In this document: piece after piece, positions 1 to 10,726 of the stretch
Layout of the letters: every line of letters starts with the position of its first letter
Numbering within the stretch: position 1 is the stretch's first letter
Position numbers and translations under genes: made by a program
Notes under the pieces: generated by a model
Seen by the model: only the letters and a program-made list of their open reading frames with translations
Told to the model about the DNA's origin: nothing
Databases searched by the model: none
From: Bolinopsis microptera
Taxonomy: Eukaryota > Ctenophora > Tentaculata > Lobata > Bolinopsidae
Assembly (NCBI RefSeq): GCF_026151205.1
Contig: NW_026971816.1
Location: 1 to 39,372 of the forward strand
Direction of reading: 5' to 3'
Length of the DNA stretch: 39,372 nt

Positions 1-288
1 CCCAGTGAAGAATTTCAGAAGGGGGTCCGGGAAATACACTTTTTAAATTCCAGTACCAGGATCAACTTAACAAAGCTGAGACGGGTATTTAAAAGTCAAG
101 ATAAATACAAGGTATCGACAAAGTCCGAACCAGGGAAGAAATTGGACCCCAAACTGTCTATTCGAAATATTCCCTCTGACATCACAAACAAGGATACATT
201 GCTAGAGAAACTGTTGGAAAAGAATGAAGTACTGAAAACAAACTTAGATCCACCCTTAATGGGGCAGTTCGTTTCATCTATAACATAG
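1..288 (+). pseudogene. LINE ORF1 (gag-like) protein fragment
   Basis: The frame is open from the window's first base to a TAG at 286-288, about 95 codons, so the start lies outside the window. The translation is lysine-rich. It contains a segment at about 145-180 that reads D-P-K-L-S-I-R-N-I-P-S-D-I, followed by a helix-like stretch (LLEKLLEKNEVLK). This pattern of a basic linker, a beta strand ending in a short 'I.-.IP.DI' turn and an acidic or charged helix is typical of the RRM-like domain of ORF1/gag-like proteins in invertebrate non-LTR retrotransposons. Those proteins bind element RNA. No CCHC zinc knuckle is visible. The frame ends just after the region where the reverse transcriptase frame becomes recognisable, so the piece looks like part of an internally deleted element. 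The family call rests on motif resemblance read by eye; a host protein with an RRM-like fold is the alternative. Confidence 0.45.
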
Positions 289-667
289 AAGACAGAACCA
301 CGGACTTGGTTCCCTTCTATAAGAAGGCCCACATACTCCCTATAGACCAACGAATCTTCTTTAAGGTTTGTCTTTTAAAGTTTTAACCCACAAATCAGTT
401 CACGGTACTGCACCTGATTACCTAAAAGCATTACTAGATGTGGCTGTAGTGGATACAGAACTTTCAAACACCATGACCAGGTCGAAAAGATCTGGTGACC
501 ATCTCATGTTAAAGGTACCAAAGAATAAAAGGTCAAAAGTTGATGACAGACGTTTCTCAAGCCATGCACCGATTGCATGGAACTCTCTTCCAATGATGTT
601 GAGATGTATTACTGATACCAACTGCTTCAAGCGAATGTTAAAGAACCATTTATATAATCAGTTCTGA
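243..667 (+). pseudogene. C-terminal fragment of non-LTR retrotransposon reverse transcriptase (ORF2), frameshifted
   Basis: This is the tail of a LINE ORF2 protein, the part downstream of the reverse transcriptase palm. Two frames must be read in sequence. The first (phase of 258) gives NGAVRFIYN at 258-284 and HILPIDQRIFFKVCLL at 330-377, matching the usual 'QNAAARLI...LHWLPVKQRI.FKI.LL' block. The second (phase of 368) gives HGTAPDYL from 401, WNSLP at 578-592 and FKRMLKNHLY near the end, then a TGA at 665-667. This matches the standard 'LHG.AP.YL ... AP.LWNSLP ... FK..LK.HL' ending of jockey/CR1/L2-like elements. The frame changes at about 372-380, consistent with one lost base. The catalytic YADD region, endonuclease and most of RT are absent, so the piece cannot be active. 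The family (LINE) is secure; the clade is not. Confidence 0.88.
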
Positions 668-895
668 TGTTTTTTCTTCCCATTTGTCTTCACTTTGCAA
701 GACGCATTGGCTTTTATTTTTTACTGCACTCCATTTTATGTCTTGATCTCTACCTTTCTAGGATCTGTCTCTCTTTTTTGTTGATCATGTCACTGTATTA
801 TCATTTATAATACCTACACGTATTGTATGGTTTCTGCTTCTTTTTAGTTTAGTGTGGTGTTTACAATAAAAGATGTTTTAATTTTGTCTTAAAGG
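668..895 (+). mobile_element. Likely 3' UTR/tail of the LINE remnant
   Basis: T-rich non-coding sequence follows the reverse transcriptase stop directly. It includes an AATAAA at 865-870 and then an AT-rich stretch (GATGTTTTAATTTTG). No long poly(A) tail is seen, so the exact 3' end cannot be fixed. A short tail without poly(A) is common in CR1/L2-like elements. The boundary near 895 is a guess from the change in composition. Confidence 0.5.
865..870 (+). promoter_or_regulatory. AATAAA polyadenylation signal candidate
   Basis: An exact AATAAA hexamer lies about 200 bases after the reverse transcriptase stop at 665-667, in the expected orientation for the LINE transcript. The hexamer is common by chance in AT-rich DNA, so position is the main support. 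Confidence 0.45.
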
Positions 896-1299
896 GTGAG
901 TAAATGCGATTTTTACGACACATGTTTAGTGCTCTGTAATCCAAAAGTTTAATTACAGCAACAGTTTGGTCGAAGTTTGAAGTCTCTATCTACTTCCTTC
1001 ACCCCGCTAGCGCTAAAATAAAAAATGACTGTATACGTCACAGTGTCTCATTCATCAGCAAGCACTCTCAATTCTTGCTGTGTTTGTGTGTGCTACGTTT
1101 CTCCAAACTTTTGTTGTCTATGCTATGTTTATTTTCTTAGATTAACCTTTTATTTTCCCGATTAGCCACAAAACAAATATTTTGCTTGAAGGTTTAACAG
1201 AAAGTTACATAAATAAGTATACAATTACACGTCAGTGTCACACAGGAGACAAACATAAGGAAATAATGATAATTGAAAAGTTATTAAATCGAACAATGA
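896..1299. other. AT-rich spacer with no recognised gene
   Basis: This ordinary-looking AT-rich sequence separates the LINE remnant from the 3' end of the minus-strand transposase-like frame. No convincing reading frame, RNA gene or terminal inverted repeat could be picked out by eye. Confidence 0.5.
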
Positions 1300-2450
1300 T
1301 TACTTTTTGATCCGTGACATCTGTTGATCAATCATAAGTTTCTTGTCAGGGGGTTTTAGCCCATGGAACGTCGTAGGAATGTCTTTAATGATATATGAGG
1401 TATTATGTAAGTCGAAGGGAAGAAGAGTATAGTTTTTAATGTTTTCATCGACGTTCAATAAAATGGCTTTCTTAAATGTTAGATTGTCATATAGATTTCT
1501 ATTTTTTAGGACATAGGATTTATTCGCTCTGGAGTAGGCTCTACATATATAGGTTTTCAGCAGGTTTCCTCCTTGTACGCAGAGGTTATTTTGAGAGGCT
1601 GCCAACATTGTAAGGATAATCATTGTTTGCATTTCAAAACTGTGTAGTTTTGGCAAATACAACAGCTTCATGCTGTGAAATGACTCCAATTTTCCCGTGT
1701 GCAAAAACTTCGCACATTTCCTCAGGGCGTTACTGAAGCTTGTTGCCGTCACTATCTTAAAGAGTGCGAAGTAATCTTCATCTTCGGGGTTGAACCATGA
1801 AATCGCTCTATCATCAATTTTTGATAATGTTGGGTGCTTGCACTTTTTAACCAGTACTGGTTTATTTGGGTAAGGTCGTACTTTAACAGTTATGTTCTTC
1901 CTTAGCTTCTCTATTATTTCATGAATTGTTCTCCTGTATCTCCAATCGTGTATGTCCACAACGTGAAAAAGACAAGAGTGAAACCTCTCGACAGCGAGAT
2001 CAGGGTCTCCTTCAGCAATTTTACAAGAAAACCAGAAATGATTCACAATGGCACGGTGCCAAGTTCCTATTTTTGGATGTGATTTCGCAGCTGTACGCAA
2101 GTGATTAGCTAGGTTTTTAGCCATATGCCATACATCAAACGAAACCTCAGTGCCAGGAAAATTGTCCTCCACAATTCTGTTTATCGTGGCTTGCCGATCT
2201 ATTACCAAATGATCGGCCTTGATTTTTTCATCTTTTACAAGACCCTCCCAAACCTGTCGAAATGCTGGTGCTCCAGGCCTCCTGTCACTTGTCCTTTCTG
2301 AAGGACGCTGAAGTCAACAACCTCGTTGGTCTCACAGTCCATGATGGTGTAGTGCAGTACTTTGCAGAAATTAACCGGGGGAGTCGAAATGCGCTCTCCA
2401 CAAAGCACTTCGTATACACCATCAGCCTTCTGTTTTCTCAGGGGCGGGTC
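1300..2450 (-). pseudogene. DDE transposase-like (RNase H-fold, MULE-related?) protein, frameshifted
   Basis: The main frame is open on the minus strand from 2313 down to 1300. Counting from the TTG at 2206-2208, it shows V-I-D-R-Q (residues 2-6), F-D-V-W-H-M-A-K-N (24-32) and L-E-S-F-H-S (174-179). These match the conserved blocks 'TDRH', 'FDVWHV.K' and 'LE.(F/Y)HS' of an uncharacterised transposase-derived family that I associate with cnidarians, molluscs and fish and that resembles Mutator-like transposases. D4, D25/H28 and E175 are candidate acidic and metal-site residues. A second frame at 2450-2235 encodes the preceding block, YTIMDCETNEVVDF at about 2310-2351, which carries the expected first aspartate. 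The two frames are offset by one base and must join near 2275-2300. A further frame change near 2355-2380 is likely, because SAKYC reads in a third frame there. No start codon or N-terminal DNA-binding domain is visible; beyond 2450 the sequence is noise. The breaks may be decay or sequencing error. The exact family is inferred. Confidence 0.6.
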
Positions 2451-5450
2451 CCGGGGTATTCCCTCCTTCCGGCCGGTTTTTTTCCGTATTTAAATGGAAA
2501 AAAAAGGGCCCGTTTTTTAATATGTTTATCAAAAATTTGGCCCGGACAAGGTTGGTAGTTTTCCATTAGGTTTTCCCCCGAAAATTTTTGCCCCTGCTTT
2601 GGGAAAAACCGGATTTCCACTATTTAAGGGCACATGGAAGTTTTTTTAAAAATTTTAGGGACTGCCGATTCATGTGGGGGGAAAAGGGGAAAAAAGGTTT
2701 TGCAGCTGGGTCTCCAAAAGTGCAAAAGGGCAAAAAACGGTTTTTTTATTGTCACGGCCATTCCACCAAAACCTGGGTTTTTAAAGCCGGAGTTTTTGTC
2801 CTCCCCCCCATTTTATCTTTAGAAGCAGGGCCCTCATTTGGGGGGCAAGTCAAAATCCAAGTTTTTTCCCCTTTGCATCATTTGGGTTTGGGTTTTTCCC
2901 GCCCCAAGAAACCGACAAGGAGCTTTTATTTTTTCCCAAGGGTCGGGATTTCAAATTTAAAAGCAAAAAAATTTTCCTTTGACCCTTTTTGCGGGGGCGG
3001 GCCCCCTTTTAGAAAATAGAAAGCACCATTCTTTTAGCCGATTTTTTTCCCTGCAAAAAAAAGGGGCTCATTCCCCCCATTTGGTTTTTTTTTCCCGGTT
3101 GTTTTTGGGGCCCGGTCCCCCCTTTTAACTTTTATTTTGGGGTTTTTCTTTTAGCGTTTTTCCGAAACGATTGTTTTGCAAAAGCAAAAAAGTTTTTTTG
3201 GAAACAAAAATTTTATAATTTTTCAAAATGATTTGGGGCCCCACCCCTTTTAGTTCGTTTTTAAAAAATTTCCCCCGGGGCCCCCCCCCCTTTTTTTTTG
3301 TCTTGTCCCCATTGCAAGAAAAAGGGATTTTTTTTTTTTTCTCGGGGGTCAGGCCCCACCCTTGTAAAAAAACCTTCACAAAAGGGGGACCCCTGGCCAT
3401 TTTGAAAAAAAGAGCTTTTCTTCTTTGGGGGGTTAGTGGGAATCTCCCTTTCCCCCGCAGTGGGGACCTCGCTTTTACAATTGACCCCACTGGTTGAAAC
3501 AAAAATTTTTTTTTAGCTTTTTACTTACTTTTCGTAAAATTGCTTTACAAAAATTTTTAAATTGTAAAAAAAAAAAACCAAAATTTTTTATTTTGGGTGG
3601 TGGGTTGAAAAAATGGGGAAATTTTTTTACACTTTTCCTGTTTGGTTTAGTTGTGCAAGGGGGGCCCCCCCCTTTGGGTCTAGTTTTGGTTCCCCCAAAT
3701 GGGCAATCCAAAAATTTACGGATTTAGGGCCCTTTTCGAAACTGGGGGTCATGGGGGGCATTTTTGGAAGTTTGCTCCCCCCCAACGGGGATAAAAAAAT
3801 TAAAATAAACCAGAGGTTTTTAAACAATTTTTATCCCCTATTTCCCTTTTAGGGGAAAAAGGGGGGAAAAGGGGGAAACCCATTCCTTATTTCTTTTTGT
3901 GGGGCCTGAAATTCCTACAGGGAATGTTTTTCAAAAACAAACAAGGGGGGGTTTTTCCCATCAGAGGGACAATTCGGGGGGGGGACCCAGTGGGGGGCGA
4001 AAGTGATGAAAGAAAAAAACTTTCGCTGTTTAAAAGACGATGGGAAAATTTAACGGGACTTTTCGGTTTTGGGGGGCCCAAAAAAAAACCTTTGGGGGAA
4101 ACCCAAGAGGGAAAGGGCGGAAACGAGGGGCCTTTTCAAGAGGGGGACAATTGCGGATCGATACGGCATGAAATATATTCTTTTCATAGCTGAAACGAAA
4201 AAAACGAAATTTGGTTGGGGGGGGGGGACAGAGCTTGGGGGGGGGTTTTTTGGTGTTAAAAAAGTTAGCAACTGTGTAACCCCTGGGGTTTTTGAGATTG
4301 AAAATTTTACTGTTTCCGAGAAAAACTCCCCCCTTTTTGTTGAAACCCCGTGTTGGGGAAGGGGGAAGACGGGGCCCAAAAAGGGGTGGGGGGCCCGAAA
4401 TAATGTGTTTTAGAAAGATATTAGAAGACACTGGGGTCTTGGGAAAAGTTCAGCATTTGGTCCCCGCAGGGGGGGGGTTTTTTCCCCCCAGATTTTTTGG
4501 AAAAGGCAAAATTAAAAAACCCGAAGAAAACCGGGGGGGGGGGCACATTTGTTTTCGGGGGAAACTTTTTTTTCAAATTTGGGGTGTCTTAAGATTTTTC
4601 GGGAAAAAAAGGGTCGGAGAAAATTGCTCTCCCATCCTGTGTTTGTGGGGAAAGGGGGTAAAGGAAATTTAAAACCCCCCTTTACCAGGACCGGTCCCTA
4701 TGCGTTTTTTTAAAAAGGTGTAAAAAAACCCCCTAGGGGTTTTTAGAATTTCAAAAGTCAAGTTTTTACGGAATTATAATTTTAAAAGTTTTTTTTAGTT
4801 TTTTAGGGTTTTTACGAACTTGTCCACCTCTGGAATTTCTTTATTTTTTACTTTCAAAGCCCAGTTTTCAACAGAAAGGTGAAAAAAAAGACGGTAAAAA
4901 ATTAAAAAAAAGGGGAAATACAGGCAAAAAATATTACATGTTAGGGTTTTTGAGGGGCCAAAAAATTTGGGGGAAATTGGATTTATAAAAAATTAAAAAA
5001 TTAATAAAAAGTGGGGAAACCCCGGGAAAAAAGGGGTTAAGTTTTTTAAAAGGGGGAAAAAACTCATATTGCTTTTTTCCCTTGCTGTACGGGCAAAAGG
5101 AAAACTGAAAAAACCCGGGGGGTTCCCCGTTTAGGGGCCCTTCCCCCACTTTTGTTTTCTGTCTGGTTCTAAATTTTTCCGTTACAATAATGGACTTTTT
5201 TAAAATTAAGAGTATTTAAAAAAATTTTTAAACGAAAAAATTGGGGGAAACGGAAATGCCTTAAAAATAGTAAAAATAAAGCAGCCCACAAAAACCCCTA
5301 TACAAAGGGGGGCTAAAGTAAAAAACGTAAAAATAATAGTAAAGGCAGGTAGAAAGGGGAGACCTACTTGTGGAAAACGTTCCGACTGGAAATTAGAGGG
5401 GTACGCAAAGAAAAGCGATATCTAGCGTAAATTATGTGTGTTGCTAGACA
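2451..5450. other. Homopolymer-inflated sequence, no supportable gene
   Basis: From about 2451 the sequence changes abruptly into blocks of repeated single bases. Open frames here are short, overlap on both strands and translate into F/K/G/P-rich strings. This could be the continuation of the transposase-like gene, corrupted: the junction at 2440-2470 falls inside its reading direction. However, I could not recover further family motifs. Near 4150-4200 a short patch is less distorted but not identifiable. Confidence 0.6.
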
Positions 5451-6342
5451 ATTGTCCGTTTGTTTTGATGTTATTAAAAAACGTTAGGAGGAGGAAAAAC
5501 AAAACCCCCAAATTTATCCTGACAATTCAAGGGAAAGAAATTATAAGTGAATTAGTATACGAAAGTCCCCAAATCCTCACATTTACAACGCCCAGCCTTT
5601 AAGCCGTTTTTTGAGTTATGTATACTTTTTTTTGGTTATCATTTATTGTTTACAACAGTTTGACTGCCAAACAGAACGCTCCCACCGTCCAGCGGTAGGG
5701 CCCCGCCGTCCTGAATCACCCCCATGGTTAACCTCTTTCCTTGTGGGGGGGTTTTGTGTTTGGTTAATCAAAATGATAACGCGGGGGACATTTAAAATAC
5801 CGTCATTTTCATTTTTCCATTTTTCACACAAGGAAAACCCACAACAACATTTTTTGTTTTTTTCAATAAAAAGACATCAAATTTTATTTATTTAAAAAAT
5901 CATTTATAAGCCAACAAATTGACAAAAACCTTGTAAAGCTCCTTATCTCTATTAACATGGATATAGTACTTAACGGGTTTAATGGTGAACTTGGGGGCTA
6001 TTGAAGTTGTTAAAGTACAATTAAGGAAAGTTTTATTAAACCTCACTTGCTAAATTGTAAAAATAAATTTGGGTACTAAAAACTCGGAAAATTTAGGCCC
6101 TTTCCCCACGGTAAGGCAGAATGGGAAGAAAGCAGGTTGATCTTTTGGAGAGAGCAAAGGACCCCCGTAAAGTGGTTTTACGCACCCCCACCAGGGCCCT
6201 GACCTACCCCCCTACCCCCAAGTGTTTGTTCTTTGTAGACTTGGTGTTTTTTTTTAAATCTTTCAAGCCGTTTGTTTTGTGTATATTTTTATGGAACCCC
6301 AAGTTCCCCCACCACACTCAAGAAGGAGGTTATGTTTAATAC

Positions 6343-6386
6343 AAAAAAAAAAAAAAAATAATAAAAAATAAATAAAATAAAATTTA
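6343..6386 (+). repeat. A16 tract followed by AAATA-type simple repeat
   Basis: A run of 16 A residues (6343-6358) continues into AATAAAA/AAATA units to about 6386. It could be the poly(A) tail of an old retroposed copy on the plus strand or a plain A-rich microsatellite. The upstream sequence gives no recognisable retroelement, and the surrounding region has inflated homopolymers, so the run length is not reliable. Confidence 0.4.
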
Positions 6387-7660
6387 AGTTTTTAATATTC
6401 ATCCATAGTTCGTGTTTTAAAACACCAAAGTGGAAAGTCCAGAAGTTGAGGAATTTGACCTTTCCCAAGAGATTTTAGATTTTAAAGGTTTCAAGACGTT
6501 GTTTGGGGAATATAAATAAAATGTTTTTGTGGTATTTTGTATTCTGGCTGCTAAGGGCAATAAATATCGAAATATCAATTTGTCTAGAAAAATGTTTTTT
6601 CCGCCCACTTCCAACTAAGAGATGGGAGTCCCCGGCCAATTTGGTGAAGTGGGAAGTGGGATGAGATGGTAGTTTTGGGGTTCCCCTGTGGTGGATTGGA
6701 GTTTTTCCCCTATTTCATTTCATAAATTCTAATATTTTTTGGCAAAACCACAAGTGCCAAAAATATGGAATTGTCTATATAAAAACTATAATTTTTCCAA
6801 TTGTGACTTTAATAATCCTATTGGACTTTCACAAAAGGGTTGAAATTTTAGTTTAAGTAATGAAATGCCCGGAACCGCTCCGACATCATGAGTTTTTTAG
6901 GGTTAAGAATGGTTTTATATTTGTATTAATTTAATTTGTTAAATAAAATTGGAAGAAAAGAATTTTGCCCCTTTCCTATGGGCTTTAAAAAATTTTTGCA
7001 AAAAGTTCCCTGGCAAAAAGATATCTCAAATTTTTTAAATAGTGGTTACAGTTTTGTTGATGACAGTAACCGGGGGAACCATGACCTAGTTTTTTTTTAT
7101 TGTATGGTGGCTTGGGTTTAAAAGGGGAAGGGGACCCAGTTGCGGGTTGGGGTAAGGGCGTTTTAAAACCGAAACCTCCCAGGGGTACCTACAAATGTGG
7201 CTTAAAGAAAAAATCAGGCCCCCCAGTAAATGTTTCTATGTAAGAAGCCCAAAATTTAATTTATTTTGGGAGCTTTATGGGTGGGGTTTACGTAATATAA
7301 GCCTGGTGTTAATGGTGTTTGTTTAATTCAAGGTCAGGTGGTTTATTCGTTGGTGGGTGCTAAATTATCCATCCAGAAAATGCTTTAGTGGGGAGAGTGG
7401 GGGTTAATATCATGGCCCTCTACGAATATATAATGTGGGTTTTTTTTGAAACCCATAAATTTTTGTTTTGTTTTTTACCACATAATCAGTGGATGGCCCC
7501 CTACTAAAAATGGTCAAATTAAACAATATTTTACCATTCATTGATATTTTTAAAAGCCCGTTGGGGTGTTTTTTTTCTCCCCAGCACTACCTCTACTACA
7601 ACAACAATAAACCCTGGTTCGTCACCGGCGCCCCACCGCGGAAAAACAACGGTCCCCCCA

Positions 7661-7676
7661 CCCCCCCCCCCCCCCC
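7661..7676. repeat. C16 homopolymer tract
   Basis: Sixteen C residues preceded by GTCCCCCCA and followed by GCAGAAC. A very similar arrangement recurs at 7971-7987 (17 C, preceded by GTCCCCA and followed by GCAAGAAAC). Sequence further out on either side does not match, so this is not an obvious duplication. Confidence 0.5.
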
Positions 7677-7970
7677 GCAGAACAAAAAGCCTCAATTGTG
7701 CTCCTCGATTTTCTTGGTGAATCGTGGTGGGGGGTAAAAATCTAACTATTAAACCTAGCTAAAAATTTTTTTTTATTTTTTTTTTTAATTTAATAAAAAT
7801 ACTTTTGTCCTACAAATTTTCACAAGAGGTAACAGCAATAGGAAGAATGAAGAATAAAAAGAATCGTGTCCAAAATAAATCGCCCCCCCATGTCGTTAAA
7901 AAATATAATGGGCCCCACCCCAACTAACACGGGTTTTAAAACACATAAGTGAACTAAAAAATTGTCCCCA

Positions 7971-7987
7971 CCCCCCCCCCCCCCCCC
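7971..7987. repeat. C17 homopolymer tract
   Basis: Seventeen C residues, about 310 bases downstream of the C16 tract and with nearly the same immediate context. Tract length in this window is probably unreliable. Confidence 0.5.
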
Positions 7988-10710
7988 GCAAGAAACTTGG
8001 ACCCATTTTTACGATCCGAATTAATCTAAATCCAAAAAAATTTTATGAAAAACCTATTTTAAGAACAAACATATCCGAATGGTGAATAACGTGTGGGGGA
8101 ATATAGAAGGTCAAAATTGGTAAAAAAATTTCCAATAACGTTCCACACAAATTTCCAAGATACAATTTTAAGATACGAGGTCTGAAAAATGGGTTCCCAT
8201 TAATAATAGGGTTGTTGAAAAGAAAGGGGTGGGTGCTGGTGCAAAGTGTGGGTAAATATATGAGTTCTGTGGACAGTCCTAATAGGAAGGTAGAATCAAA
8301 AAAACGGATTAAAAATAACAAAGAGAACAAAAAGAATAAATTAAATAATTTGGGAAGCCAAAGAGACCTATAAGCTAGAACTGTTTTGTTTTTTTGATCT
8401 CGCAACTATCCCAAATAAAAAAACATTTTTCCCCCATAGATCCTTTTTTTAGTGATCTCCCAAGCGTGGTGAAAAAAGACTTAGAGACCAACAATTCCTG
8501 TCCCCCCACTTTTACCCTGTAAAGGGACCTTCCATTGCCATCCCACCAGTATTAGAAATGGGTTTTTTTTCCTGTAGAAAAAAATGTATTTTTGCCCAGT
8601 TGGCCTATTTGAGGTACATGGGTTGGGTGTCTGGGTGGAAGTGTCCCTGAACTTAACTTTAGGTAAAAAAATTGAGTAGACCAGCAGAATATACCAGACC
8701 TGTCCGAGTTGGGCAAACGGTCACCCCCCCCTTTAGGTCGAGTAAGTGCCCTGGAATAATAAAAAGAGAGTGATAGTTGGAAAAAAGGCAGCCGATACAG
8801 GAACCTTTAAATTTAATTAAGAAAAACTTTTTGTGGAACAAAAAAAATAAGATCATTCAAGTCCCAACATTTTGAGAACAAAGGGGAAGAATATTGTCGA
8901 CAAGCTTGTGCACTTTTTTGACAATATTGCTTTCCCGGTGGATAAAGCTGCGGGCCCACCCTCCCTTATCAGACCCAGATATCCTGATTTTAATTAAGGC
9001 CTCCTTCCTTATTCTTTTGGAAGACTTTCTAATTTTCCACTAAGGTGATTTAATTAACAAGGGGCCCGGGCCGCCAGATTTAATGGAAAACATTTTTTTC
9101 GAATTGGGCTACGGAAAAAACCTGGGGAGGGATTTAAAAGCGGCCCCCGGCCCCGGACGGGTTTCCTGAAATCCAATTGACAATATTTAGAAATTGGGGC
9201 CCCCATCCGCCTCTGGACCACATGACCAAGTGTGGATTTGGCCAGGGGCCCCTAAAGTATAAAAATGCCCTTCTGGTCCCGCGACTGACTATGTTCCAAC
9301 CCCTTAAGCCTTAGGAGTTTAAACATCGTACTCCCCAAGATCTTTTTTCTAACGTCCCCCCTTAACAATAACAACAAGAGGTATAGAGCCCAATCCAAAG
9401 AAAACTTAAAATATGCGAATGGGAGGAGAATAAGAAGAAGGTTTTCTCCCCTGAAAAACAAAATAAGCCCACTTTTATAACATTTTGCTGGATTGGATCG
9501 CAAAATTTTTATGTTTTCTTAAGTGGCCCAGTCCCCCCCAAGAAGAGATAGTCGAAATCCCCCACCCCAACCCCTCCCAGTTTGTAAAATTATTAGTCTG
9601 TTATCAGAAGGAGCGAATTGTATGGTTTAACGCCCAAGATTTTTGTATCAGTCGGCCATAAACTAACTAAACACAATAATCAAGTATTACCCGAAAAGGC
9701 CAAGAGGAAAAATATCCCCCCCACATTGGATAAACATTACAAAAAAAGTGAAAGGACCAAGAAAACTAAGGAGGCCCTGGGGGGACGACAACCAGAAACA
9801 TTATAAAACTTAGGGGTGAACAAGATGGGAACCAAAATCCGTCCATTAACCCAAAATAACCGCAACTCTGTTGTAACGCGGCCCCTTGAAGGTTCACATT
9901 GGGGTAAAAGAAATTTTTGAGGAAAAAAAGTTTTGACCATCCCAAGGTTATATAAGGTTCATTTTTAGCCTTATGAAAGAAAGGATATTTCCCATGAATT
10001 TGACAGAATCAAAAATGGGGCCCTTAAGCAAAAATCAAAAATACACCAAACATGGATTTGATTACATTGTGAAGTTTTTCGTTAAGGGGGGAGAACAAAT
10101 GCCAAGGCTTTATCACTAAATAGGGCACCCCAACCTTAATTGGTTTTGTGCAATGAACCTCTTGGGTGCTCTAAGAAAACCATGCTGCCCCCTGGGCATT
10201 CCCAAGAAAGGGTAACTTGTCCAAAGAAAAGCAGTTTTACGTTTACCAATATGCGCTCCCAAAAAAAACCCCTTTCATGAACTAAACAAGTATAGGGGAT
10301 ATGTGGGGGACCCCCCTATAGTTTTTTTGTTTTTTTGTGTTCCAACCTCCAACTTTTCTTACCCTTTTCTTAAAAATATTGGGACCCAGACAATTTTGCC
10401 AATTGTCCCCCCCATTTCCTTTGGGAAAGGGTCGCCGCGCTGTTGTTTGTAAGAATCCCCACGAAAATGCTATGTTTTTAGAGGGGGTAAGCCTTAAACC
10501 CTAAACGGAAACAACTAGTTTTGGTTTGAGATAACTTTTAAAATCCGTGGTTAATGGGCCCAATCTGGGGTCCCCCTGGGGGGGGGAGCCTGTTTAATTT
10601 TGAAAATTAAACTGCATTGTTGAAAGCAGCCCTTTACTAAAACATCCCAATGAATTTCGAAAAGTCCAAATAAAAAGCCAAAATCCCCCTCAACATCATT
10701 GAACCTAGGT

Positions 10711-10726
10711 GGGGGGGGGGGGGGGG
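10711..10726. repeat. G16 homopolymer tract
   Basis: Sixteen consecutive G residues following CCTAGGT and preceding AGAGTC. Such a tract could form a quadruplex if real, but it sits in sequence where run lengths look inflated. Confidence 0.5.

Noticed and set aside
96-350. An 84-codon minus-strand frame
   Set aside because: It is the antisense of the LINE ORF1/ORF2 remnant, whose plus-strand translations carry recognisable motifs.
2588-5149. Possible N-terminal continuation of the transposase-like gene or other coding DNA
   Set aside because: The sequence is too distorted to place codons; no family block, zinc-finger spacing or start could be shown.
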